A DNA stretch of 64,000 bases, from assembly GCA_004194705.1 (NCBI GenBank), contig SADC01001252.1:48267-112266 (forward strand), written 5' to 3'. Origin of the DNA: Ditylenchus dipsaci (lineage: Eukaryota > Nematoda > Chromadorea > Rhabditida > Anguinidae). Both the position numbers and the translations under genes were made by a program. Numbering within the stretch: the stretch's first letter is position 1; the number at the start of each line of letters is the position of its first letter. This document shows positions 44,501-52,304 of this stretch, piece after piece. The notes below the pieces were generated by a model. It was not told the DNA's origin. It made no database searches and saw only the letters and a program-made list of their open reading frames with translations.

Positions 44501-46168
44501 GATCGCGTTCAATGGTCGATTGAGCAGGGCAAGAAGTGCAGTGGAGCACGCATTTGGTATCTTTGCAAAAAGGTGGCGTATTTTTTTAGGAACAATCGAA
44601 GCCAGGTAAGTCTGTTTCATGCTTCACGTAGTGAATCAGTATGTCATCGTTTCAGGCCAGAAACTGCTCGACTCTATACTCTGGCTGCCGTGATTCTGCA
44701 TAATTTTCTGAGGGATCCAGTTGAAGAAGAAGATCTCAATTTAAGATTCCCGGACGACAGAAGAATGCTTATTGATCAAAGGGCGCCTGAAGCTGGGAGG
44801 CAAGGAAGATTGATTCGAGATCGATTTGTTGATGTTGTGATCAGAGGTGTTCAAGATGCTGTTTGAGGTAAATAAAGATGGTTTGATTGGCACTTCTTAT
44901 GTTTTTTTTCGTTGAATATCCCAGATATCTTCTTTTGTTGTGATTGTTGTTGCTTTCATATGCTTGGATGTTTATATTTCTGCCAATCACGTATATTTCA
45001 GAAAATGTCGTCAGTTACGGAGAGTGCTTTGAGCAAAGCTGCTAAGAAAAGCAAGAAATCGACTGATGAGAAGCAAGACAAGCTGTCCACTATCGCTGAT
45101 GTTACCGATGATCACAAAGAGTTTTTGATCGGGCTGGTTGAAGAAAAGCCAATTCTGTGGGATCCAACAAACGCCGACTATCCTAGCCTGTCGAAGAAGC
45201 AGTCCGATTGGCTGAGTATCGAGCAGTTTTTCCGTGAGGCATATACAGATCAGTGCTTTGGAGGTATGGCAACCAGTGAAATTCACATAGCTGTTTAATT
45301 GACGTTGTTTTTTGGTGGCTCTTCTCAAGAAAATCTGGGATAATGTTCTCTCGTCGCATCGTCGCACTCGTCATAGGGTTGAAGGAAGACTGGTGATGGA
45401 GCTGAAGAGGTTGAACCTGATTGGAAGTTCTGGTGTGCCACGGCCTTTCTTCGCACAGTTAATACGTTCTCGGACAAGCAGTAAGAAACTATGAATTATT
45501 ATTGGCTTGATTCAATTGATTGAATTCAGGATTCGAGCCACCAATGCGACGCCGTCCTTCTTAGCCAAGCAAACGCCTTCAAACGCCTTAAGGTTCGCAA
45601 GAAGTCAGTTGCTGAAATGAGCCTAAAGGAATACCAAGCTTCTCTGCAGAGTGTTAGTGTTGTTCGGCACATGTTGTTGTAGATGTTATTCAATAAAGTT
45701 ATATGGTATGCGAAGTATTTTGTCTTAGTCTGAGTAGAATGTAAGCGTGGGTGTAATAGGTGCTGCAGATGTAGAGTTCACTGGTGGCATCGTGTAGGGC
45801 ATTCAATTCTGAGTCAAAAGTATCAATTATCACGCTAGGCCCACCGAATATCGGCCATCTTCAATACATTTATTGTAATCTTAGGGTTGTCCCGCGAGTC
45901 GGTGTCCCGCGGGACAATAGCCAAAATGTGTCCCGTGACTGTGTCCCGTGACTTTTGTCCCGCTACTCTGTCCCGCGTGACAATATCGTTGTCCCGCGGG
46001 ACATAGTCGCGGGACAAAAGTCACGGACACAATTTGTCTCGTGTCCCGTGTCCCGCGGGAGTATGAATGGAGCTTAAGTAAATGTGATGCTATGTTACGC
46101 TATTTTAGTTACCTGATAGTCTCGCGAGTAAAAAATTTAGCATCTATGTCTTTTACACGGCTTCCCAT
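26546..46168 (-). CDS. Dicer ribonuclease III, full domain set, introns enlarged by transposons
   Basis: Start ATG at 46168 ([11 protein letters not shown]; in-frame stop upstream); stop 26548-26546. Helicase exons: 46168-46113, 43051-42901 ([12 protein letters not shown], Walker A), 42848-42832 (VALVEQ), 42781-42668, 42622-42463 (DECHHSLG, DExH box), 42414-42263 (LGLTAS), 42230-42144, 42097-41983, 41936-41916, 41497-41368, 41312-41139 ([17 protein letters not shown]), 41085-40820 ([17 protein letters not shown]), 40762-40655 ([10 protein letters not shown]). Dimerisation domain: 39913-39769 ([14 protein letters not shown]) and 39723-39531. Platform/PAZ: about 38004-37846, 37800-37615, 36942-36716, 36690-36474, 36145-35870 ([14 protein letters not shown]). 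An acidic linker is in 34640-33290. RNase IIIa: 31110-30889 ([19 protein letters not shown]), about 30820-30530, 29340-29115 ([10 protein letters not shown]). RNase IIIb: 29055-28902, 28082-27900 ([20 protein letters not shown]), 27867-27772, 27073-26969 ([15 protein letters not shown]). dsRBD: 26905-26546. About ten single-base frame breaks interrupt exons; see findings. Paralogue of 12519-15696. Confidence 0.9.
28221..28610. mobile_element. foldback element with AATGTAAGTG units in a Dicer intron
   Basis: Arms TCTATCACAATTGTAAGTGT and complement hold AAATGTGAGTGTAAATGTAA tandem units. The middle (28330-28500) has a second inverted pair of the same TTACATTTACA motif. It lies between the exons ending at 28902 and starting at 28082. 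No coding capacity. Confidence 0.65.
29927..30505. mobile_element. TA-flanked CAGGGTGAGTCAA MITE with a nested MITE
   Basis: TA|CAGGGTGAGTCAACAAATAC...GAAATTCCAGCG-type complement...TTGACTCACCCTG|TA. Arms contain TTTTTAAATGGCTATAACTT. The TTAA-type element 30051-30297 is inserted in one arm. Lies in the long Dicer intron between the two halves of RNase IIIa. Confidence 0.75.
30051..30297. mobile_element. TTAA-flanked palindromic MITE (AGGGCCAT ends), Dicer intron copy
   Basis: TTAA|AGGGCCATTGCCGTC...GGGGGACATGGCCCT|TTAA. TTAA duplications are the mark of piggyBac-type elements (inference). Arms carry TTGTCCCCCGCCAATTC and a central GTTTCTTAAACAA region. Closely matches 48305-48545. Confidence 0.75.
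31298..31494. mobile_element. TTAA-flanked palindromic MITE (AGGACCAT ends)
   Basis: TTAA|AGGACCATGGTTTTTGCG...GCATGGTCCT|TTAA with GAATTGGCGGGGACAC arms. It occupies a Dicer intron, upstream of the RNase IIIa exon. A related, less complete copy is at 32268-32480 (TTAA|AGGAACATAGCTTTTGCG). Confidence 0.7.
32268..32480. mobile_element. TTAA-family MITE, right end eroded
   Basis: Left end TTAAAGGAACATAGCTTTTG; arms TTGTCCCCCGCCAATTCAA and GAACTTCTGTACAGATTTTT; right end breaks off at CTGTCCCGCC. Lies in a Dicer intron. The surrounding stretch 31560-33280 shows only short AGACCAAGA-type tandem units (32030-32110, 32590-32710) and a lone TTAACGAACCCTTGGGACCG fragment at 32130. Confidence 0.6.
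33840..33930. repeat. transposon end fragment with C-run
   Basis: Contains a 13-base run of C and CAGAAAATCCTGGGTACGCC, partly mirrored by GGCGCACTTAGGGGGGGG. It looks like the joined ends of a short element in a Dicer intron. Too eroded to classify. Confidence 0.45.
34942..35349. mobile_element. MITE with CATAGTGAACGCGCCGTCC ends, 8-bp duplication
   Basis: Ends CATAGTGAACGCGCCGTCC and complement. Direct repeat CTTTTGAG on both sides (34934-34941 and 35350-35357). Arms have CGCCGTCCTAATTTTTTTAT units and a central GGAAACATGGACGG pair. An 8-bp duplication with a CA-start end suggests hAT. It sits in a Dicer intron. Confidence 0.75.
35420..35595. repeat. palindrome with TTTGGTATATAAAGT arms
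   Basis: Arms TTTGTTTGGTATATAAAGTT and AACACGATTTTTACTTGGTC meet at TTTGGGCCCC. Related pieces lie near 30030 and 30390 (inside the CAGGGTG element) and 25830-25900. Non-coding; in a Dicer intron. Confidence 0.6.
36185..36465. repeat. palindrome with GCAACAGGCAC arms
   Basis: Left CTGCAACAGGCACCATAG and GTTTGCCTTGGTCC; right CTTGGAGGACCAAGGCAAAC and GCCTGTTGCAGAATC. The AT-rich middle is also self-complementary. It lies between the two PAZ exons of the long Dicer gene. Confidence 0.6.
38073..38496. mobile_element. foldback MITE with GCGGGCAAAAAAGTA units, 9-bp duplication
   Basis: Ends GGACGGTACTTTTTTCTGCC and complement. Perfect 9-bp duplication TAACCAGGC (38064-38072 and 38497-38505). Terminal arrays of GCCCGCAAATTACTTTTTT units. 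The core carries TACTTTTACCTTTTT and AGAATCGCAGGGCTACACGA, also found at 41690-41780 and 52730-52800. Mutator-like by duplication length; in a Dicer intron. Confidence 0.8.
39980..40318. mobile_element. TACGTATCCGCTCTAATTAT MITE, copy 4, with nested fragment
   Basis: Ends TACGTATCCGCTCTAATTAT and CTTAGAGCGGATACGGTA; member of the TACCGTATT family. A CAGTCGAAGCTCTCTATAAC element (40065-40250, TA at the left, ACTCTCAAGGGACCGGC motif) is nested in it. Located in a Dicer intron between helicase and dimerisation exons. Confidence 0.65.
41520..41875. mobile_element. foldback MITE with GGCGCAAA..TACTTTTTT units, 9-bp duplication
   Basis: Ends GGACAATACTTTTTTTGGCG and complement. Perfect 9-bp duplication GAAAAAAAT (41511-41519 and 41876-41884). 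The core has an inverted pair (ACAAAAAGGTAAAAGTATGA) and AACTAGAAGAGCAGGGCTAC. Same core family as 38073-38496, but with different terminal units. It lies in a helicase-region intron of the Dicer gene. Confidence 0.8.
43365..44866 (+). CDS. Harbinger (HARBI1-like) DDE transposase
   Basis: Exonic pieces in order: [20 protein letters not shown] (about 43507); [20 protein letters not shown] to about 43662; an intron ending [25 protein letters not shown]; an intron; [19 protein letters not shown] (about 43893) to [20 protein letters not shown] (first catalytic Asp in GAIDGKH). After an intron (TTTCAG, about 44180): [20 protein letters not shown] followed by [13 protein letters not shown] (second Asp). 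Then [20 protein letters not shown] (Glu in VEHAFGI) and a C-terminal exon with [13 protein letters not shown], ending GVQDAV. All three catalytic acids are visible. Frame breaks near 43615, 43800 and a poly-C run (44290-44318) interrupt it. The start at 43365 is uncertain. Confidence 0.85.
45005..45682 (+). CDS. MADF-domain protein (Harbinger accessory DNA-binding protein)
   Basis: [20 protein letters not shown] is a basic N-terminus, then [39 protein letters not shown]: the MADF/Myb-like fold with its spaced aromatic residues. An intron (about 45264-45326) is followed by [19 protein letters not shown], then [20 protein letters not shown] (about 45405-45463). A last exon ends SVVRHMLL. In PIF/Harbinger elements this second protein helps the transposase enter the nucleus and bind the ends. 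One frame break at about 45385. Starts five bases after a TTTCAG acceptor. Confidence 0.8.
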
Positions 46169-46745
46169 TGTACAAATCAGGGCTATCAAACCTTAGAATC
46201 TGCAAAAGCCCTGATTTTCATGTGAATGTTCCTTGCTACTCGTTGAAAAAAAGAAAATAAAAGAAATTCAAAATAAATGCTTTTGAATTAGCGCCGAGAA
46301 TACCCTTGACTCACATTTTCACAGATTGAAGTTCTACAATATCATACCCAATTTTATTTGTAGTTGGTCCTCCGGTAAATTTATCCTCTGACTTTTTTTA
46401 GTAAATTTTTGTCTTGACTCTTGAGGCTCTAGGGTAGTCATTATTCAGTGATAAACCCAGCTAATTTTCCATTATGAAATTGTTCCTGACAATGTTTATG
46501 GTTACAGGCTCAAATTCTGGTAGCGACAAACATTTCTTTCTTGACTAGTTTTATCAAAGAACTGTTCGAAGATCTGGTCTTTGTGTAAAATCACCCGGCC
46601 AACCTGGGAATTTTTTGTTGAGAAATTAATTAATTTTTCCGGCAAATTCAGAGTTGCGTTTAAACTATGCCGTGACTGTATTCCACCTTGTAATATTTCG
46701 CCTTATGGATTCTACATTGTCTTTTTTAGTTATCTGGAAATTAAA

Positions 46746-47984
46746 ATGTCCACCAAGGTCAAGAAAGGTGTTCGCATGCCGAAGAATTACGAAATTGCTC
46801 CCGGATTGATGCGTTTCTCCAAGGCTCGCATGTTCCATCATCGCGGACTCTTTGAGAAGCTGAAGAAGCCTTTCGCTAAGCAGAAGAAGCAGATCGCTGC
46901 GAAACAAGAAACCGTGACCAAAAAGATTGGAGGAGAAAAGAACGGTGGAGAGCGCGTTCTTGCTGTCAACAAGCCCGTAAGAAATTATTTCTCTTACGAA
47001 GTCACCTCATTTTTATGAGGCCATTTTCAGGCGAAGTACTTGCCCATTGTTTCTGAGAAGACTGAGCATGTTAAGCGCAAGACCAAGAAAGTGCCTCTTC
47101 GCAAGACCATCACTCCTGGTACCGTGCTCATCATTCTGGTTGGTCGTCATCGTGGGAAGCGTGTCGTCTTTTTAAAGCAGCTGGAAAAGTCTGGGCTATT
47201 GTTGGTCACAGGTGGGAAACATTCCGATGCTCTTTTACTAAATCCTTTCCGGAGTGTCAATCTTGATTAGTTTACCGTATAACCTCTAATAGACGGCATG
47301 CCCTTCTATTTTTCAACCCCTAAAAATCGAAAAAAAAAATATTTTGATTTTGAGATTTTTGGGTACTCAAAAAAATCTAAAAAGCGGAATCAACTAAGAT
47401 CGAGGTGATCAAGAAAACGCGAAAAACAGATTTGCAAAAAAAATTTTTGCGCTGTGATATAGGTCCTTCAGGGTGCCCGTCTATTAGAGGGTGCCCGTCT
47501 AATAGAGGTTATACGTAACAATACTATTTGTTCAGGTCCTCTCAAGTTGAATGCCACTCCTCTGCGACGTGTTGCTCAGGTGTGTTACCGTTTCATAGGT
47601 TGTGTCATAACAAATCAGTCATCTTTAGCCTTCGTTATTGCAACCAGTACTAAGTTGAATATCGACGGTATCAAGATCGGCGAGCACATCAATGATGACT
47701 ACTTCAAGAAGGCAGCCAAGAAAGGTGACAAGTCAAAGGATGGAATCTTTGCATCTGGTGAGAAAGAGGTTTGTTTTATCTTGGGTAAGAGTCGCAAGGA
47801 TTATTGAGTCCATATTTTTCAGGGGTACACCGTCAGTGAGCAGCGCAAATCGGACCAGAAGCAAGTCGATTCCACGATCCTGACGGCGATCAGCAAACAT
47901 TCAGACAAGAAGTTCCTGTTTGGCTATTTGGGTTCTCGGTTCAGTTTGGGAAAAAATGATCATCCCCACAATATGTCGTTCTGA
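46746..47984 (+). CDS. RPL6: 60S ribosomal protein L6 (eL6)
   Basis: Five exons: 46746-46976, 47031-47211, 47536-47579, 47629-47768, 47823-47984. Protein of about 250 residues. The N-terminal part is basic ([39 protein letters not shown]). The conserved core is [20 protein letters not shown] and [16 protein letters not shown], followed by [12 protein letters not shown], then [19 protein letters not shown]. The C-terminus is [20 protein letters not shown], ending NMSF. These are the hallmark stretches of eL6, a large-subunit protein. A TTTTTTAG lies 16 bases before the ATG, so a 5' intron or trans-splice acceptor is possible. At the 47579/47629 junction one G appears missing (a GCC Ala codon is expected), which looks like a sequence error. 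Intron 3 carries a MITE. Confidence 0.93.
47273..47517. mobile_element. TACCGTATAACCTCTAATAG MITE in RPL6 intron 3
   Basis: Ends TACCGTATAACCTCTAATAG and CTAATAGAGGTTATACGTA. The right arm repeats GGGTGCCCGTCTA twice; the left has GACGGCATGCCC. The middle is AT-rich. Member of the TACCGTATT family. Confidence 0.7.
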
Positions 47985-48016
47985 AAGAAATTGTTTGTTG
48001 TTATGGTTGCAGTTGA

Positions 48017-48022
48017 AATAAA
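48017..48022 (+). promoter_or_regulatory. RPL6 polyadenylation signal
   Basis: AATAAA 33 bases after the RPL6 stop codon, followed by T-rich sequence. The duplicated unit carries the same signal at about 53224-53229, so that copy is an orphan RPL6 3' end. Confidence 0.6.
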
Positions 48023-48304
48023 ATATTGTTGAAATGAAAACGAGAAGGGCGTGTACTGTCAAGTTCTGTCTATGCGGCGGATTGCAAGCTATGCATTTGA
48101 GTGCTGTACCCTCCTAGATCCAAGCTACAATGATATGGATTATCTTACGTTAGGCATAAGTTTAGACTTCCCCAGAAATTCTGCCACTTCCAAGCGTCCG
48201 TATCTTTTGTTTAGATCTTGTTTTCTTATTCTGCTTTTGACGGGGCAGCTCATATTTGTCTACCTATCTTTTTGTTGCATCGCGAACAAAGATATTTTCA
48301 CAAG

Positions 48305-48545
48305 TTAAAGGGCCATTGCCACCTGTTTTGAACTGTCCCCGCCAATTCAAATTTTCGTGCCTAATCATTCAACTTTTGTACTGATTTTTCAACTTGGTTT
48401 CTAACATAACAAGGCCTAGAATTTAATTTTAGGTATAGTTTTGTTAGAAACCAAATGGAAAAGTTCGAACAGAATTTCAATGATTCAGAAAAAAATTTGA
48501 ATTGGCGGGGGACATCCGTTGTCGGGGACGGCAATGGCCCTTTAA
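48305..48545. mobile_element. TTAA-flanked palindromic MITE (AGGGCCAT ends)
   Basis: TTAA|AGGGCCATTGCCACC...GGCAATGGCCCT|TTAA. Arms: TGTCCCCGCCAATTCAAAT; centre TTGGTTTCTAACA...TGTTAGAAACCAA. Duplicate at 53511-53752. Best-preserved member of its family in the window. Confidence 0.8.
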
Positions 48546-48873
48546 CGGGTGGCACACAAATCACAAAGAATAAAGTTCTAAACGAGGAATTCTCCAAACA
48601 GATTTTTCTAATGAAGAATTTCGCAAATGAGCACTTCGCCAAACGAGAAATTCTCCAAACGGGGAATTTTCTAAACGAGGAAATCTCCAACCGAGGGATT
48701 CTCCAAAAAAGGTGTTTTCAAAAGTTAAACTTAGGCAAATTGGCTAGTAAATTAATTAGGTATTAAAAAAATTTTATCGGTAAATTCCTTGTTTGAAGAA
48801 TTCATCATTCGTAAAATTCATCTATGGTAATTTCCGTTTGGAAAATTCCTCGTTTGGAAGTTAGTTGCCACCC
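48546..48873. mobile_element. foldback element with CAAACGAGGAATT units
   Basis: Outer ends GGGTGGCACACAAAT and TTAGTTGCCACCC. The left array uses ACGAGGAATTCTCCAAAC units and the right array its complement (TTCCTCGTTTGGAA). It directly abuts the TTAA MITE. The target duplication is unclear. Duplicate at about 53753-54077. Confidence 0.65.
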
Positions 48874-49101
48874 AAATTAACCCTTGTTTGAAATATTTTT
48901 AATGTTGCAATCTATCAAGGGCCAATATTTGTCTCAACCTGTATCAATTGCCAGAAAGTGTGTTCAATGCACCCGGCACTAATGAACTATCATGGCCAAA
49001 ATATTTACCCTATGCGTGCTTATTTTCTTACTTAGTAATTGTAAGCATCTTTTCCGTCTCATGTCTTCAAGCCTTCGCTAATCTACGTATTAGTGTTCAA
49101 C

Positions 49102-49244
49102 TACAGTCAACTCTCGATAATCCGTCACCTTCGTGACACTTTGTTTGGTTTTGCCTTAAATAAATAAGGCTAATCCGTCACTTTTGATTATCCGTCACCC
49201 CACGGCCGGTCCCAGGGGTAACGGATTATCGAGAGTTGACTGTA
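49102..49244. mobile_element. TA-flanked CAGTCAACTCTCG MITE
   Basis: TA|CAGTCAACTCTCGATAATCC...GGATTATCGAGAGTTGACTG|TA; contains ACGGCCGGTCCC near the right end, as in other GGGACCGGC-bearing members (1327-1763, 40065-40250). 143 bp. Duplicate at 54307-54450. pogo/Tc1-like by its TA target (inference). Confidence 0.75.
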
Positions 49245-49249
49245 TCATC

Positions 49250-51505
49250 AAAAGATAATCCACCATTGATTTCCGTACAGTTTACTCTTTTCTCTGAACA
49301 AAAGTACAGGCCATCAGGCGTACGCACCCCTGTCCGTCACAGTACACTCAAAGTGTGTAGTAGGGGTGCGTCTTCTAACTGTATTACAAAAGAGAGCGTG
49401 CATTAATCTAACCAGGCTGGCTGATGGGTAGCAGCAGGTAGATAGATGTGCGCACATAACAATTATCATTTCTCTCTTCACTTCCTATATATTTATGCTC
49501 TAGCATAAAGGGACAGCCAAGGTGAAGAGATGCCAGCAGCGACCTTCTTTCCTGCAACCTGCACGCGCATTTCTCTTGTATTTGCACACTCTCTATATAT
49601 CTGGAAAGAGCCGAGCCACACAATATTTTCCAAATTTTCGACGATGGCCGCATAGAAAATAGTGGGAATTCGGTTTTTTATTGTTTGTTTTGATTCATCC
49701 AAAAAATATTTGTATTGGACTATGGTTTCTTTGTTTGCTTGTCCCATGCTTCCCTCTTCCTCATTCTTCTGCTAATACTACCGCCGCCTCCAAAAGTGGT
49801 TTAGTGGTAGTGCTGGTGAACAAACCGGATCAACATAATAGCTGGGTGAAATATTTGCTCCATCAGTCAAGTCCTGCTCCGTTCCTTCTCCTTGTTGGAT
49901 TTGCAGCTTGGGTTTAGCTGGTTTTCTTAGCATTTTTTGATGAAAGATAGAATTGAGTAAAAAATTATTGATTGTTAAACCCTGTAGTTGTACTGCTAAA
50001 TTTGGAGAAATATCTTTGCACTTTTATTTGATTTCTTGTGGTTGTTCTGTATTTGACTAATAGGTTGGTATTGATTGATTGTTGAAATGTGCATGGAACA
50101 TCTACAGTCAACACTACCACTAACAAGCTCAAATTTCCATTCTGTGTGCACCTCTTCAACTGGTTGCTTCCTGTTGTCCCCACTTATTTTTTCAGTTTTG
50201 TTGTTGTTTTGTTGTTGTGGAGGAGTTAGGATATAGACCCAAAACGTACTTTTGTACTCAATGACCTGCGTGAACTCTTGTCTAAAGTTACGCTTTCTCG
50301 AATAGTTGATCCCTCCAGGAAGCGTTGATTTTTTTTCTGGGGTGAATTTAAAAAACAATCATAGAGTGTCTTTTTACAGAGCTAGTGTGGCTAGTGTGAT
50401 ACTTGTTCAGGCTAACCCTATTTTGTTTCGCCGTTTTAGGTATAATTGTCGCATTCCGATATGGTGGTTTTATCTTTTGAGTTTATCCAGGTACTCTTTC
50501 AATTTAAATTACTATGGTTCCCCGAGGCAAAAGTCAAACTTCGGTCAAATTTTTTTTTCGTAAAAAATAGTTTTCTCCCGCACGAAAACACCTTTTACGT
50601 GCACTAAAATGCTTAAATCGTCGAAAAAACATTATTTAGAGGCATTTCGAGAGATTTTTCCCTTTTTGTTTTGTGATTGTGAATTAATCAAGGCAAATAT
50701 AAATACTTGGAAACAAAAGTTGAGAGGTATCCATTATTGACCGACCACTATATATTAGTTTGAGGGCGGTGCTTTATTAATGAGCAGATTATCCATTGTT
50801 TCGCTTCTTCCCTTCCCTTCTTTTGTTTTACTTCTTTCTTATTGTTTTCGTAGAGGTGAATCAGCGGTGATGGTGACATAGCCGTCATCTACCTTTCCCT
50901 GCCCCAACCTGCCTATGCATTGGGTGCTGCTTCTGCAACTGTACAACAAAAGATGAATGGGTTCGAAAATGGCAAGAAGGTGGCATGGATGCACAAATAT
51001 CATTCATTCTCGACGTTTATTTATTGTTGCAGCCTATTCTCCTCTTACGAAATTTTCGGAAAAATTTTGGTTTCAGGAGTATGGGAGAGTTTGTTAAATT
51101 ATTAAGTGGCACGATAAATATTGGTTTTGTGAAGGAACCATTGTCTGCCACGGCAATTCTAACTTTTTTAATTCGCAAGGAAAAAGATCTTTTACTGCGA
51201 CAATACTCAAAATGTTTTTTTTTAAATAATTTCATTTTTAGCATTCGTAGCTAGTTAAAATTTTTTCAAAATTTTAAAACAATCGACTATTTGAGCCCAA
51301 CGTGTCTTTACATTGCCAGATCAAACAAGATAGTAGACTCAACGGAATAAAAGTCGCGATAACTTCTCAGTGTCAATTTTAGATTTGCCTCTTATAATAC
51401 ACAAAATTTAAAATTTTAATGCAACAAAAAAATGCATGATAGGTAAAAATGGCACCTTTTAGAGGAAAAGTGCCATTTTTGGTAAAATAATATAACCTTT
51501 ATATT
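49250..51505. other. unassigned DNA inside the duplicated unit
   Basis: About 2.2 kb without a supported gene. 49310-49370 holds an inverted TACGCACCCCTGTCC / GTAGGGGTGCGT pair. There is mild coding-like composition around 49420-49920 and 50340-50560, but frames overlap on both strands and lack motifs. 50780-50930 resembles promoter-like T-rich DNA before GGTGAATCAGCGGTGATGG. The copy at 54455-56710 is the same. Confidence 0.4.
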
Positions 51506-51509
51506 TAAA

Positions 51510-52119
51510 AGGGTGGTACATTTCATAGTCAGAATGGTTCGAATACCACTACCAGCATGCATACTTTTTTTGAGTATATTTTGATTGTATTTTTCACTTT
51601 TCCTATTTATTTTTTGGGTATACTATAGTATAGTATTGAAAGATCAAAATCAGTAGTCATTGGAAAGAGCACAAAAATTACGGATAAACTCCGCTAGTAA
51701 AATATTTTTATTCATAAATAGTCAAAAAGTATTTTTACTGGAAAATGTACTTTATTTGAAAATTTTTATTTCCATCCCTGATTGCCGTATACTATGTACT
51801 CTCAGCTACAATGGACCATCCTTCACTGAAAAAAAATTATTAGAACTTTGTTTTGCTGATCTGTGCAATTCCACATGATGTAAACAAAGCTCTAATGTGT
51901 GGATATAATAAATCAAACCCTCGGCATAGCGGCTTTTTTTTTATCTTTTGTGCTTTTTGTGCTCTACTACTTGGCTACTGATTTTTTGGCTATGATATGA
52001 CCAGTCAAAAATACAATAAATAGGAAAAAGGAAAAAAAAACAATTGAAAAAAGTCGAAAAAAAGTATGCATGCTTTTTTTGGTATTCGAACCATTCGGAC
52101 TATAAAATGTACCACCCCT
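51510..52119. mobile_element. palindromic element with GGGTGGTACATTT ends
   Basis: Ends GGGTGGTACATTTCATAGTC and GACTATAAAATGTACCACCC; arms of about 75 bases continue through GGTTCGAATACC and GCATGCATACTTTTTTT. AT-rich interior with short frames and no motif. Duplicate at about 56711-57317. It is followed by an inverted AATTCTCCGGAGAAATACTT pair (52140-52260). Confidence 0.65.
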
Positions 52120-52304
52120 TTAATTTAAAACTAGGGTTGAGTAATTCTCCGGAGAAATACTTTTTCGGGGTTATTACCGGTAATTACCCAAAGGCCGGAG
52201 AAATACTGAAAGATGTCTTTACGATAAGTATTTCTCCGGGTAATTACCCATGACCCAACCTTATTTAAAACACTAAAAAAACTACCCATTTTAAAAAAGA
52301 GATT

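Larger units (their letters stand above)
43081..46074 (+). mobile_element. complete two-gene PIF/Harbinger transposon in Dicer intron 1
   Basis: Inverted ends AGCTCCATTCATACTCCCGC and complement; TAA duplication on both sides (43078-43080 and 46075-46077), as in PIF/Harbinger. Terminal arrays (43090-43320 and 45890-46050) are built of GTCCCGCGGGACA units. Two plus-strand genes: a DDE transposase (43365-44866) and a MADF protein (45005-45682), the usual Harbinger pair. It lies between the first and second Dicer exons, opposite in orientation to Dicer. Confidence 0.92.

Noticed and set aside
26546..46168. Calling the long Dicer a pseudogene because of its frame breaks
   Set aside because: All motifs, splice sites and domain order are kept, and the same kind of one-base breaks occurs in RPL6 and between the two 5.2-kb copies; sequence error is the simpler explanation.
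49681..49917. 78-residue plus-strand frame with a hydrophobic, signal-like start in the duplicated unit
   Set aside because: It overlaps longer minus-strand frames, has no known motif or splice context, and identity between the two copies is no evidence of selection because the whole unit is near-identical.
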